Origin: Ruminiclostridium cellulolyticum H10
GTDB taxonomy: Bacteria; Bacillota; Clostridia; Acetivibrionales; DSM-1351
Length of the DNA stretch: 64,000 bases
Direction: 5' to 3'
Assembly: GCF_000022065.1 (NCBI RefSeq)
Contig: NC_011898.1
Coordinates: forward strand, 248,001-312,000
Position 1 is the stretch's first letter, and every line of letters starts with the position of its first letter. Positions 26,123-35,388 of this stretch are shown in pieces. The translations under genes and the position numbers were made by a program. The notes below the pieces were generated by a model. The model saw nothing but the letters and a program-made list of their open reading frames with translations, did no database searches and was not told the origin of the DNA.

Positions 26123-26800
26123 ATGTATAAAATTCTGATTGTCGATGATGAGGCGGGAATAAGGAATATAATAAAAAAATATGCAGTTTTTGAGGGACAT
26201 GAGGTTGAAGAAGCCGCAGACGGTATGGAAGCAATCCAAGTATGCAGGGAAAAGGAATTTGATATTATTGTTATGGATGTAATGATGCCTGAGCTGGATG
26301 GTTTCTCCGCCTGCAAGGAAATCAAAAAGTTCAGTAAAGCACCTGTTCTTATGCTTTCTGCCCGTGGGGAAGAGTACGACAAAATTCACGGTTTTGAGCT
26401 TGGCATAGATGATTATGTAGTCAAGCCTTTTTCTCCAAAAGAGCTTATGATGAGAATTAATGTCATTGTTAAAAGAAGCAGGGGTACATCCGATACAGAA
26501 AACAAAAAAGAGATTTTTACTTTTAAAGGTTTGACTGTAGATTTTACTGGACGGCTTGTTTACATTGATAACGAGAAAATTGACATGTCTCCCAAGGAAT
26601 ATGATTTGTTTTTCTATTTGGTCAAAAACAGGGGAATCGCTCTTACAAGAGAGAGACTTATAACAGATGTTTGGGGGTATGATTTCTTTGGAGATGACCG
26701 TACACTGGACACTCACATAAAGCTGCTAAGAAAAAGTCTGGGTGATTACAGCAAAAATATAGTTACCCTGAGAGGGGTGGGCTACAGATTTGAAACATGA
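26123..26800 (+). CDS. OmpR/PhoB-type response regulator
   Basis: A 225-residue regulator. The receiver domain has Asp8/Asp9, phosphoacceptor Asp52 (IVMDVMMPELDG), Ser in LMLSARGEE and Lys in VVKPFSPKEL. The winged-helix DNA-binding domain (~130-225) has LFFYLVKNRGIALTRERLI and DDRTLDTHIKLLRKSL. The frame is open from a TTG at 26102, but ATG 26123 follows GGAGGA by four to six bases and starts exactly at the receiver. The kinase gene overlaps its last 11 bases. Target genes are not evident nearby. Confidence 0.95.
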   Translation: MYKILIVDDEAGIRNIIKKYAVFEGHEVEEAADGMEAIQVCREKEFDIIVMDVMMPELDGFSACKEIKKFSKAPVLMLSARGEEYDKIHGFELGIDDYVVKPFSPKELMMRINVIVKRSRGTSDTENKKEIFTFKGLTVDFTGRLVYIDNEKIDMSPKEYDLFFYLVKNRGIALTRERLITDVWGYDFFGDDRTLDTHIKLLRKSLGDYSKNIVTLRGVGYRFET

Positions 26801-28256
26801 CAAAATAAGTATAAGATACAATATGTTTTTTTATCTTACGGCCTTTGTTGCAGTATTGCTGATATTACTATGGTTATTTCAAATAGTTTTTCTTGATGAT
26901 TTTTACAAGCAGATTAAAATTCATAGTATTAAGTCAATGGCAGAGACGATCGAGAATAACGTAGACGCCGAGAATTTTCAGGAATTTCTTACTTCATTAT
27001 CCCAAGAGGAAGACGCCTGCATAAAAATATTGGACGACAGCGGAAAAACCAAGTATTCGGTGGAATCGCGGCCTGACTGTATTATACACAAGGTACCGCC
27101 TTCGGAATTATTTAGGCTTTACAACCGTGCGGAACAAAACGGAGGGACATACCTTGAAATGTTTCCAATGGATAAGGGAAAGGAAAGGCGTGACCCGGCA
27201 GCATATCCTTTTGCGAATAACTTTGCACCTCCGGGAAATATCCCTGGAAATATAATCTTCGTTAAAATAGTAGACATAGGTGATGGGTCACACGCAATCG
27301 TGATGTTAAATTCAACTATAACTCCCGTAAATGCCACCGTAAATACACTAAGAATCCAACTAATTTGGGTTACAGGGATAACTCTGCTGATGGCTCTATT
27401 AATGGGACTTTTCATATCGCGAAAGGTTTCTGACCCAATAATCAAAATTAACAGCTCAGCAAAGGAACTTGCAAAGGGCAACTATGATACTATCTTTCAC
27501 GGACGAGGCTACCTTGAAATTGCCGAGCTGAACAGTACTCTCAATTACGCTGCAAAAGAGCTGTCAAAGGTGGAAGGCTTACGCAAAGAGTTGATAGCAA
27601 ATATTTCCCATGATCTTAGAACGCCTCTTACGATGATAACGGGGTATGGAGAAGTTATGCGTGACCTTCCGGGAGAAAATACACCTGAAAACGTTCAGAT
27701 AATAATTGATGAAGCAAAAAGGCTTACCACACTAGTAAATGATATTCTGGATATATCCCAATTGGAGTCAGGTACCCTCAAACTTAATCTTGATACATTT
27801 AATATTACAGAAAGTATCAGAAACATACTTCAGAGGTATAATAAGCTTACTGAACAGGATGGGTACAGGCTTGAATTTAAAAGTGATAAGGATATTTGGG
27901 TGAATGCAGATACGGTAAAAATGTCTCAGGTTATATATAATTTGATTAATAATGCAATAACATATACAGGCCCTGATAGGACTGTTACTATAATTCAAAG
28001 CAGCAGCTCCGATAGTGTAAAGGTTGAAATTACAGACACTGGAGAAGGTATATCAGAAGAAATGCTTCCTCTTATATGGGACAGGTATTACAAGATTGAC
28101 AAGGCACATAAGAGAGCAGCAATTGGAACGGGTCTGGGGCTTTCTATAGTAAAGACAATACTGGATATGCACGGAGCAAGGTACGGAGTGGGCAGCAAAC
28201 CGGGTAAGGGTAGTACATTCTGGTTTGAATTAAATTTTGAACAAAAATTAAATTGA
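26790..28256 (+). CDS. Sensor histidine kinase with HAMP domain
   Basis: A 488-residue membrane kinase, partner of the overlapping regulator. TM1 is ~12-34. The extracellular sensor (~35-188) is acidic with two Cys and a Pro/Gly/Asn-rich loop. TM2 is ~190-210, HAMP ~211-263, then HisKA with phospho-His274 (ISHDLRTPLT) and HATPase_c with N box (YNLINNAITYT), DTGEGI and GTGLGLSIVK. The overlap with the regulator gene implies coupled translation. Signal unknown; the small extracellular domain matches nothing I recognise. Confidence 0.95.
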   Translation: MKHDKISIRYNMFFYLTAFVAVLLILLWLFQIVFLDDFYKQIKIHSIKSMAETIENNVDAENFQEFLTSLSQEEDACIKILDDSGKTKYSVESRPDCIIHKVPPSELFRLYNRAEQNGGTYLEMFPMDKGKERRDPAAYPFANNFAPPGNIPGNIIFVKIVDIGDGSHAIVMLNSTITPVNATVNTLRIQLIWVTGITLLMALLMGLFISRKVSDPIIKINSSAKELAKGNYDTIFHGRGYLEIAELNSTLNYAAKELSKVEGLRKELIANISHDLRTPLTMITGYGEVMRDLPGENTPENVQIIIDEAKRLTTLVNDILDISQLESGTLKLNLDTFNITESIRNILQRYNKLTEQDGYRLEFKSDKDIWVNADTVKMSQVIYNLINNAITYTGPDRTVTIIQSSSSDSVKVEITDTGEGISEEMLPLIWDRYYKIDKAHKRAAIGTGLGLSIVKTILDMHGARYGVGSKPGKGSTFWFELNFEQKLN

Positions 28257-28272
28257 GGATAAAATAAGTCTG

Positions 28273-28311
28273 TTGCAGTCAAAATTGTATTAGTGTACAA
28301 TAAAACTGCAA
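28273..28311 (+). other. Hairpin in the leader of the pyrophosphatase gene
   Basis: TTGCAGT (28273-28279)/ACTGCAA (28305-28311) with ATTGTA/TACAAT (28284-28289, 28296-28301) nested inside. It has no T-run, so it is probably a structured leader or a weak operon boundary rather than a terminator. Confidence 0.4.
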
Positions 28312-28340
28312 ATAATGGTAATTTTGGAGGATTGCTATAA

Positions 28341-29987
28341 TTGAAGGATATAATATATATTACCGGACATAAAAATCCGGATACTGACTCAATATGTTCA
28401 GCTATTGCCTATGCGGAGCTGAAAAAAAGACATGCTGCCCTCGCTGTTCCCATAAGGATAGGAGATATAAATAAGGAAACCGAGTTTGTACTTAAATATT
28501 TCGGAGTAGAGGTTCCGGAGTACCGGGAAACAGTCAGAACACAGATTTCGGATCTTGATATTGACATAATAAGTCCTGTTTCGGAAGATATATCTATTAA
28601 GGCAGCCTGGAGCATAATGCTCAAGAACAATGTAAAAGTTCTCCCCGTTGCAGATGTTAAAGGGAAGCTCATAGGTATTATTACGCTGTCTGATATTACT
28701 GGAAGCTATCTGGACGCATTGGAAAATAATATTATTTGTGCCAGTGGGACACCTTGCAGGAATATAATGGATACACTTGCTGCAAAGTTAGTTTGCGGAG
28801 ATGAAGAAAATTTTAAATCAGCCGGGAAGGTTGTAATAGCAGCAATGGCACCTGAGGATATGGAGCCTTTCATTGATAGGGGAGACATTGTTCTGGTAGG
28901 AAGCAGAAAGGACAGCCAGCTAAAGGCAATAGAGATAGGTGCAAGCAGTATGATAATTACATGCGGTGCAAAGGCTGATGAGGAAGTAATCAAGTTTGCA
29001 GAGGAAAAGGGCTGTATAGTAATGGATACATATTACGATACCTTTACAACTGCAAGGCTTATCAACCAAAGTATTCCTGTCAGTCATATCATGACCAAGG
29101 AGCAGCTAATCAGTTTTAATATCAATGACTATATAGACAATATCAAGGATAAGATGCTTAAAACCAGATACCGAAGTTATCCTGTTGTGGATGATGAGGG
29201 TATCATAAAAGGTTTTATTTCAAGGTACCATCTTATTACACAACGCAGGAAAAAGGTAATTTTGCTTGATCATAATGAAAGAGCACAGACGATTGACGGA
29301 ATAGATCAGGCGGACATACTTGAAATAATAGATCACCACAGAATAGGTGATATCCAGACAGGGTACCCTATTTTCTTTAAAAATGATGCAGTAGGCAGTA
29401 CATCCACATTAATTGCAAATATGTATTTTGAAAACGGTATGAATCCATCTAAAAGTGTGGCAGGTCTTTTGTGTGCAGCCATTATATCCGACACTATGAA
29501 GTTTAAGTCCCCCACAAGCACATATGCAGACGAACTGGCTGCAAGCAGACTGGCTAAAATAGCGGACATCAACATAGACGAATTTGCAACATCTTTGTTT
29601 AAAGCCAACGCATCTCTTCAGGGTATGACTCCTCAAACAATTCTAGATTACGATTTTAAGGACTTTGTATTTAATAAATATAAAATAGGAATTGGTCAGA
29701 TAAATTCAAGCGACACAGAGGGTTTGAATAAGATAAAAGACAATTTGCTCAAACACATGAGAACTGTTTTGGAAAACAGGGAATACAGCCTTATACTATT
29801 GTTAGTGACTGACATAATAAAAGAAGGCTCGGAGCTGCTGTTTGTAGGGGATGACCACGCTGCCCTTATGGAAAAAGCCTTTAATATCAAGACGGGTGAA
29901 AACGGTGCTTTCCTGAAAGGTTTAGTTTCCAGGAAAAAACAAGTTGTTCCACAGCTTTCAAGTACGATTCAAAGAGAATCAATATAA
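28341..29987 (+). CDS. ppaC: Family II manganese-dependent inorganic pyrophosphatase with CBS and DRTGG insert
   Basis: A 548-residue pyrophosphatase hydrolysing PPi to phosphate. The DHH domain has GHKNPDTDSICSA at the start and IIDHHRIGD near residue 330, followed by a DHHA2 domain. Between them a ~250-residue insert carries a CBS domain (~65-125), a DRTGG domain (~135-245) and a second CBS (~250-305). This is the layout of the nucleotide-regulated clostridial enzymes (inhibited by AMP/ADP, activated by ATP or diadenosine polyphosphates in characterised members). TTG start at 28341 after TTGGAGGATT. Not visibly linked to its neighbours. Confidence 0.96.
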   Translation: MKDIIYITGHKNPDTDSICSAIAYAELKKRHAALAVPIRIGDINKETEFVLKYFGVEVPEYRETVRTQISDLDIDIISPVSEDISIKAAWSIMLKNNVKVLPVADVKGKLIGIITLSDITGSYLDALENNIICASGTPCRNIMDTLAAKLVCGDEENFKSAGKVVIAAMAPEDMEPFIDRGDIVLVGSRKDSQLKAIEIGASSMIITCGAKADEEVIKFAEEKGCIVMDTYYDTFTTARLINQSIPVSHIMTKEQLISFNINDYIDNIKDKMLKTRYRSYPVVDDEGIIKGFISRYHLITQRRKKVILLDHNERAQTIDGIDQADILEIIDHHRIGDIQTGYPIFFKNDAVGSTSTLIANMYFENGMNPSKSVAGLLCAAIISDTMKFKSPTSTYADELAASRLAKIADINIDEFATSLFKANASLQGMTPQTILDYDFKDFVFNKYKIGIGQINSSDTEGLNKIKDNLLKHMRTVLENREYSLILLLVTDIIKEGSELLFVGDDHAALMEKAFNIKTGENGAFLKGLVSRKKQVVPQLSSTIQRESI

Positions 29988-30001
29988 ACAGCCATTATAA
30001 A

Positions 30002-30037
30002 TGGGTATCGGTGTAAATAACTGATACCTATTTTTTT
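30002..30037 (+). terminator. Terminator of the pyrophosphatase gene
   Basis: ATGGGTATCGGT / ACTGATACCTAT stem followed by TTTTTTT. Confidence 0.85.
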
Positions 30038-30211
30038 ATTACTTTTTCGACCAAATTTAGGCATTATTTACAAGCATTTATATATTAAGGACACAATTTG
30101 TTAACAATTCTACTCCCAGAATTCAGGTAACGTTCAGAAAATCATCACATTTCAAAGCTATTATTTGTATGTAATTGTATGGTGGGTTTGAATAAATTCG
30201 GGAGGTGAAAT

Positions 30212-30898
30212 ATGGAAAGATTAAAGTTAAGGCATGAAATAAAGCACGAGATTTCGACTTCGGACTATATTGCTGTTCAACATCGGCTTAAATATATAGC
30301 CGGGAAAGACCCAAATGCAGATCAAAGCGGCCGGTATAAAATCAGGAGTTTGTATTTTGATAACGTTGATAATAAAGCTCTGAAAGAAAAAATTATAGGC
30401 CTGAATAACAGAGAAAAATTCAGAATCCGCTATTACAACGGTGATACTCGGCATATAAAGCTTGAAAAGAAAGGCAAAATAAATGGACTTTGCTACAAAA
30501 AATCCACTCGCCTGACGGTAGAACAATGTGAACAAATAATAAGTGGTGACATTAAATGGATGAGGTTTTCGGACGACCTGCTGCTCCTGGAACTATATAC
30601 TAAAATGAACTTTCAGCAGTTAAGGCCGAGGATTCTGGTGGATTATGTCAGGGAGCCTTATATCTACAAACCGGGGAACGTACGAATAACTTTTGACAGC
30701 GGCATAAAGACGGGTCTCAATTCAAAAGAGCTTTTTAATCAACAAACTGTTTCCATGAATACTCATGCGGTTAACAAAATTATAATGGAAGTAAAATTTG
30801 ACGAGTTTCTGCCGGAAATAATAAGCGACATCATTCAGCTTGGACAGAGGCAAAGCTCGGCGTTTTCAAAATATGCGGCCAGCAGGATATTTGGCTGA
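30212..30898 (+). CDS. VTC-domain protein (putative polyphosphate polymerase)
   Basis: A 228-residue cytosolic protein with the VTC fold, a triphosphate tunnel relative that polymerises polyphosphate in yeast Vtc4. The charged tunnel strands are visible: LRHEIKHEIS, REKFRIRYYN, IKLEKKGK, RPRILVDYVREPY, VRITFDSGI, IIMEVKFDEFLP and the closing SSAFSKYAASR. RBS GGGAGGTG. It heads a three-gene operon with DUF4956 and CotH genes, a recurrent bacterial grouping. Whether bacterial members make polyphosphate is not shown here; the fold and charge pattern support it. Confidence 0.88.
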   Translation: MERLKLRHEIKHEISTSDYIAVQHRLKYIAGKDPNADQSGRYKIRSLYFDNVDNKALKEKIIGLNNREKFRIRYYNGDTRHIKLEKKGKINGLCYKKSTRLTVEQCEQIISGDIKWMRFSDDLLLLELYTKMNFQQLRPRILVDYVREPYIYKPGNVRITFDSGIKTGLNSKELFNQQTVSMNTHAVNKIIMEVKFDEFLPEIISDIIQLGQRQSSAFSKYAASRIFG

Positions 30899-30923
30899 AT
30901 TTAAAATCAGGAGGATAAATTAC

Positions 30924-31595
30924 ATGAATTTTAATGATATTTTTAAATCCAACTTTGTAGAAAAGGTTTCTTCATTTTCACCGCTGGATATGGTGATTGC
31001 ACTGGCAGTTTCCTTTGCACTGGGACTATTTATATTTTACGTTTATAAGAAAACCTTTAATGGTGTAATGTACTCTGCAAGCTTTGGAGTATCACTTCTG
31101 GCAATGACACTTATAACCACACTGATAATACTTGCAGTAACATCTAATGTTATTCTCTCTCTTGGTATGGTTGGTGCATTGTCAATTGTACGTTTCAGAT
31201 CGGCTATAAAGGAACCCATGGACATAGCATTTTTGTTCTGGTCCATTTCGGCAGGTATTGTAACAGGTGCGGGACTTATACCTCTAGGCGTATTTGGCTC
31301 ATTGTTCATAGGTGTTGTTATGGTAATATTTGTAAATAAGAAAACTAATGATAATCCATACATCTTGGTAGTGAATTGTATGGATGATAAAGCGGAGAAG
31401 CTAGTCAACAGTGCGATAATTGATAATGTAAAAAAACATGTAGTTAAATCTAAGGCTGTTACCACAAGTGGAGTAGAGCTTACTGTAGAAGTCAGACTGA
31501 AAGGCAGTAGTACTGAATTTGTAAACCAGATTTCTGAAATAAGAGGAGTAACAAATACTGTACTTGTTAGCTATAACGGAGAGTATATGTCATAA
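30924..31595 (+). CDS. DUF4956 membrane protein
   Basis: A ~223-residue membrane protein starting at ATG 30924 after AGGAGG; the longer open frame from 30840 overlaps the VTC gene and is not used. Four hydrophobic helices include the family hallmark LSLGMVGALSIVRFRSAIKEP, a conserved Gly-Ala-Leu-Arg segment. A soluble alpha/beta C-terminal domain of about 80 residues follows (NPYILVVNC, then VELTVEVRLKG). It resembles MgtC/SapB-like topology. Gene order VTC-DUF4956-CotH suggests a membrane partner for polyphosphate or phosphorylation chemistry; inferred. Confidence 0.88.
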   Translation: MNFNDIFKSNFVEKVSSFSPLDMVIALAVSFALGLFIFYVYKKTFNGVMYSASFGVSLLAMTLITTLIILAVTSNVILSLGMVGALSIVRFRSAIKEPMDIAFLFWSISAGIVTGAGLIPLGVFGSLFIGVVMVIFVNKKTNDNPYILVVNCMDDKAEKLVNSAIIDNVKKHVVKSKAVTTSGVELTVEVRLKGSSTEFVNQISEIRGVTNTVLVSYNGEYMS

Positions 31596-31610
31596 ATTTG
31601 GAGGCAGCTT

Positions 31611-33650
31611 ATGATAACCAGCAAATATATAAATATAATTATTGCTGTTGTTCTGATTGTGGTGGTGGTCTTTACCGGAATCTTTATGACTGTTCCCGGC
31701 TCAATAGGAATAGCCACTGAAAATTCCCAACCTGAATATGTCACAAAGTTGTTTGATAAGAATAAGATCATTTCTATTGATATAAAGGCAGATAAAAAGG
31801 AATGGGAAGAAATGTTGAAAAATGCGACAAGTGAAGAGTATATTCAATGTGATGCAACTATCAACGGAACAACCTATAAATCAGTGGGTATAAGGCCTAA
31901 AGGTAATTCAAGCTTATCCATGGTAGCAAACAGTGATTCAGACAGATACAGTTTTAAATTGGAGTTCGACCACTATATAAAAGGACAAACCTGTATGGGG
32001 GTGGACAAAATGGTTATAAACAATATACAGGCGGATTCCACATATATGAAGGAATACCTTTCTTTTGACATGATGTCCTATATGGGGGTTACTACTCCTT
32101 TATATGCCTACACTGATGTAACCGTAAACGGGGAAAAGTGGGGTTTCTATCTTGCGGTTGAGGCTATGGAGGAATCCTTTGCCAAGAGAAATTACGGAGT
32201 TGATTTTGGAAAGCTGTACAAGCCGGAAACTATGGGTGGCCAACGGGATGAAAATATGAAGGACATTCCCAGAAATCAGGAGGACGAACAGAAGAAAAAC
32301 AGAGTTCAGCAACAACAGCCGGGGATAGTTTCAGGTACCACTGCCGAAGCGAATGGTATAAATGGTAATTCAAAGACAACTGATGCACAAAATACTAACC
32401 AGGCAGGCCCCGGAGGTTTCCCGGGAGGACCGGGTTTTGGCGGATTTGGAAATAACCAAGGCGGAGGGGCTGACCTGAAATATATTGATGATAAAATAAG
32501 CAGTTATTCAAATATATTTGAAGGTGAAATATTTAAGGGTACTGATGCAGATTATAAGAGAGTTATAAAAGCGATTAAGAATCTAAACAATGGCACGGAA
32601 CTTGAAAAATATATAAGTGTTGATGAATGTCTAAGATATTTTGCGGTAAATACAGTGGTAGTTAACCTTGATAGTTATTTCAGCAATATGAAGCATAACT
32701 ATTATCTTTATGAGGAAAATGGTAAGCTTTCAATGTTGCCATGGGATTATAACCTTGCTTTTGCAGGCTTTCAGTCAGGAACGGCATCTTCAGCCGTAAA
32801 TTTCCCAATAGACACACCTGTATCGGGTATTGAAATGTCTGAAAGGCCGATTTTAAACAAACTTCTGGAAGTCGATGAATATAAGGAGAAATATCATAAA
32901 TACCTAAAAGATATATTGAACGGTTATATTGATAATGAAAAATTCGGAAGCACAGTAGATAAACTGAATTCATTAATTGCAGGATATGTAAAAAATGATG
33001 CAACGGCCTTTTTTACATATGACAAGTATACGGCAGGGGTAGCAATGCTAAAGGAATTCGGCAAACTAAGAGCAAAGAGTATTGAGGGACAGCTTAACGG
33101 AAGTATTCCGTCAACTAAAGAAGGACAGTCTAAGGCCTCTGACAAATTAATCGACGCATCAGCAATAAATCTTTCGGTTATGGGTACGCAAGGCGGCGGA
33201 GGCGGAGGCGGAAGAGTGGGCGGAGACAGAGCTAGCCAACTTGAGAAAAGTCAACAGCAGGGCGATGATCAAAAGCCCCAGGAAAATCAGCAGGGTAATA
33301 GTAGGATGCTGCCGGGGGACATGCCTGATCGCGATATAATGATGCAGGCAATGAGGATAGTACAATCAGCTGACGAAGAGGATTTGACCGAAGAACAGCT
33401 CAAGCAGTTAAAAGAGCTTGGAATGACAGAGGAACAGATCGCTTTTGTTAAAAATATGCCCTTCGGAAAAGGAGGCATGGGGGGAGACGGGATTTCATCC
33501 CAAAAGGGCGATAACAGTATAAAATCCAACAACAGGCAAGAGACTACACGAATGTCGGATCAGGATATTCTTGTGACGGGCATATATTTAGTATTTATGG
33601 CAGCGGGATTGCTATTTGTAATCAAATTTAAACGAAGAAAAAGCAGTTGA
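31611..33650 (+). CDS. CotH-family protein (secreted kinase-like) with Gly-rich inserts
   Basis: A 679-residue membrane-anchored extracellular protein. TM1 at ~9-30 is the anchor or uncleaved signal. The CotH fold begins at ~45 (ISIDIKADKKEWEEMLKNA), with RPKGNSSLS, FKLEFDHY and the metal/ATP-site motif LPWDYNLAFAG. CotH kinases phosphorylate spore coat proteins in Bacillus. Unusual features are a Gly/Gln/Asn-rich insert (~220-285, GGFPGGPGFGGFGNNQGGG) in the middle of the fold, a second Gly/Gln-rich region (~525-640) and a C-terminal membrane helix (~653-672). Preceded by TTGGAGG. Substrate unknown. Confidence 0.88.
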   Translation: MITSKYINIIIAVVLIVVVVFTGIFMTVPGSIGIATENSQPEYVTKLFDKNKIISIDIKADKKEWEEMLKNATSEEYIQCDATINGTTYKSVGIRPKGNSSLSMVANSDSDRYSFKLEFDHYIKGQTCMGVDKMVINNIQADSTYMKEYLSFDMMSYMGVTTPLYAYTDVTVNGEKWGFYLAVEAMEESFAKRNYGVDFGKLYKPETMGGQRDENMKDIPRNQEDEQKKNRVQQQQPGIVSGTTAEANGINGNSKTTDAQNTNQAGPGGFPGGPGFGGFGNNQGGGADLKYIDDKISSYSNIFEGEIFKGTDADYKRVIKAIKNLNNGTELEKYISVDECLRYFAVNTVVVNLDSYFSNMKHNYYLYEENGKLSMLPWDYNLAFAGFQSGTASSAVNFPIDTPVSGIEMSERPILNKLLEVDEYKEKYHKYLKDILNGYIDNEKFGSTVDKLNSLIAGYVKNDATAFFTYDKYTAGVAMLKEFGKLRAKSIEGQLNGSIPSTKEGQSKASDKLIDASAINLSVMGTQGGGGGGGRVGGDRASQLEKSQQQGDDQKPQENQQGNSRMLPGDMPDRDIMMQAMRIVQSADEEDLTEEQLKQLKELGMTEEQIAFVKNMPFGKGGMGGDGISSQKGDNSIKSNNRQETTRMSDQDILVTGIYLVFMAAGLLFVIKFKRRKSS

Positions 33651-33713
33651 TAAATATATCTGGCCAAAATGAGAAAAACTACATAAACAAGGTTTTGGGA
33701 CTGTTTCCATGAG

Positions 33714-33742
33714 TTGACACTAAAATTGCTTTTTAGTAATAT
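33714..33742 (+). promoter_or_regulatory. Sigma-A promoter of the HlyC/CorC-type gene
   Basis: Consensus TTGACA (33714-33719), 17-base spacer, TAATAT (33737-33742). It lies inside an in-frame upstream extension of the gene, which shows that the extension is not translated. Confidence 0.85.
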
Positions 33743-33803
33743 TAAGGTTATACGAGACGGTTGCGTAAATAACTTTGTATATTTGGTGTGGAGGTTGGAC
33801 TAT

Positions 33804-35108
33804 TTGTTAACTAAAGTTTTACTGCTTGTGGTTCTTGTGCTGTTAAATGCGTTCTTTTCGGGGTCTGAGATCGCCCTCATTTCTTTAAATGACAAATTGA
33901 TTAAGAAACAGGCGGAAGAGGGAGATAAAAAGGCAAAACAGCTTTATAGTTTTCTTAGCGAGCCAAGCAGGTTTTTGGCCACCATCCAAATAGGTATAAC
34001 ATTAGCGGGGTTCCTTGCAAGTGCATTTGCAACAGAGAGTTTTGTAGACGATTTGACAGGGTTATTGGTAAAGACAGGTTTTCCTGTTGCTGAATCCGTT
34101 ATCAGAAGTGTTTCACTTGTAGTAATTACAATAATTCTTTCATACTTTACATTGGTTTTTGGTGAATTGATACCTAAGAGACTGGCTATGCAAAAGTCTG
34201 AGTTCTTAGCCAATATTGCTGTAGGTCCGTTGATGTTCTTATCCCGTATAACAAATCCTTTTGTAAGGTTTCTGACGTTTTCTACAAACTTTTTTATTAA
34301 GGTTTTTGGAGGAAATCCGGCTGGCGGGGACGATGAAAAAGTAACCGAGGAAGAAATCAGAATGATGATGGAGGTTGGAGAAGAGAGAGGTGTTATTCAG
34401 GATACAGAGAAGGAAATGATTGACAACATTTTTGAATTTGATAACAAGAGTGTATCTGAAATAATGACTCATCGAACCAACATTGTTGGAATACCTGTGG
34501 ATTCGGATATAAATTATGTGCTATACATCATGAACAGAGACAAGTATACAAGAGTTCCTATTTATAATGATAACATTGATAATATAGTTGGTATCCTGCA
34601 TGTAAAGGACTTATTGGAGTACACTCAGAGCCATAATAAGGATTTTAGTCTAAAAAAAATAATAAGAAGTGCTTACTTTGTTCCTGAATCAAAGAGAACA
34701 GACGAGTTATTTAAGGAAATGCAGAAGAACAAAGTCCATCTGGCGGTTGTAATCGACGAATATGGTGGTACAGCCGGAATAGTTACCATAGAAGACTTGT
34801 TGGAAGAGATTGTCGGAAACATTTTCGACGAATATGATATAGAACAAAAAGATATAGAATATCTTGAAAATAATACTTATATTTTTGACGGTGCAATCGA
34901 CCTTGACAAGGTTGAAGAAGTACTGGACGAGGATCTTCCTGTTGACGATTTCGATACCTTGGGAGGTTTTATTCTAAAGCTACTTGGCAGAATACCAAAG
35001 GTAGATGAGAAACCTACAGTCCCGTATGAGAATATTGTTTTTAAAGTAGTCAAAATGGAAGGCAAGAGAATAGTAAAGGTACAGGCTAGTAAACAGGAAA
35101 ATAATTAA
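33804..35108 (+). CDS. CNNM/HlyC-CorC family membrane protein with CBS pair
   Basis: A ~434-residue protein. The DUF21/CNNM transmembrane domain (~1-185) has FFSGSEIALISLN at its start. A CBS pair (~200-330) has IMTHRTNIVGIP, RVPIYNDNIDNIVG and VVIDEYGGTAGIVTIEDLLEEIVGNIFDEYD in segments. A CorC_HlyC C-terminal domain (~345-430) follows. Such proteins are linked to Mg2+/Co2+ efflux. I choose TTG 33804 because GGAGG is 9 bases upstream and because the earlier frame start coincides with the -35 box of the promoter. Followed by a terminator. Confidence 0.93.
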   Translation: MLTKVLLLVVLVLLNAFFSGSEIALISLNDKLIKKQAEEGDKKAKQLYSFLSEPSRFLATIQIGITLAGFLASAFATESFVDDLTGLLVKTGFPVAESVIRSVSLVVITIILSYFTLVFGELIPKRLAMQKSEFLANIAVGPLMFLSRITNPFVRFLTFSTNFFIKVFGGNPAGGDDEKVTEEEIRMMMEVGEERGVIQDTEKEMIDNIFEFDNKSVSEIMTHRTNIVGIPVDSDINYVLYIMNRDKYTRVPIYNDNIDNIVGILHVKDLLEYTQSHNKDFSLKKIIRSAYFVPESKRTDELFKEMQKNKVHLAVVIDEYGGTAGIVTIEDLLEEIVGNIFDEYDIEQKDIEYLENNTYIFDGAIDLDKVEEVLDEDLPVDDFDTLGGFILKLLGRIPKVDEKPTVPYENIVFKVVKMEGKRIVKVQASKQENN

Positions 35109-35122
35109 ATAAGTGAGCTTAT

Positions 35123-35166
35123 AAACTGCCTCAAACTGATCAATAAATCTTGTTGAGGCAGTTTTT
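35123..35166 (+). terminator. Rho-independent terminator
   Basis: AAACTGCCTCAA / TTGAGGCAGTTT stem, 18-base loop, then TTTT. Confidence 0.88.
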
Positions 35167-35242
35167 ATACTCTTTTTATTAAATATTTTAATCCCGAATT
35201 AATAAAAATTAATAAAATAATTAAAAAAATTAAAAAATAATA

Positions 35243-35271
35243 TTGACATTATATGCAAATGCGAATAATAT
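35243..35271 (+). promoter_or_regulatory. Sigma-A promoter of the DUF2089-DUF4097 operon
   Basis: TTGACA (35243-35248), 17-base spacer, TAATAT (35266-35271) in a very AT-rich 200-base region. A second TTGACG with an inverted TGACGC/GAGTGTCA lies about 50 bases downstream and may be an operator. Confidence 0.75.
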
Positions 35272-35388
35272 ATTAGTATAAGATTAATAATATTAATTGA
35301 CGCATTAAAAAAATTAATTGAGTGTCAGGAAAAATTAACATTTTCGATTGTGAAAAAGTAACTTAATTATAATTCAAGAGGTGATTTT

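Noticed and set aside
28257-28340. Fluoride riboswitch upstream of the pyrophosphatase gene
   Set aside because: Fluoride switches often precede pyrophosphatases, but the crcB-motif core sequence is not present; only a simple hairpin is seen.
33714-33803. N-terminal extension of the CNNM/HlyC-type protein
   Set aside because: The putative start codon is part of a consensus -35 box and the -10 box lies within the extension; a strong ribosome binding site and TTG lie at 33790-33806.
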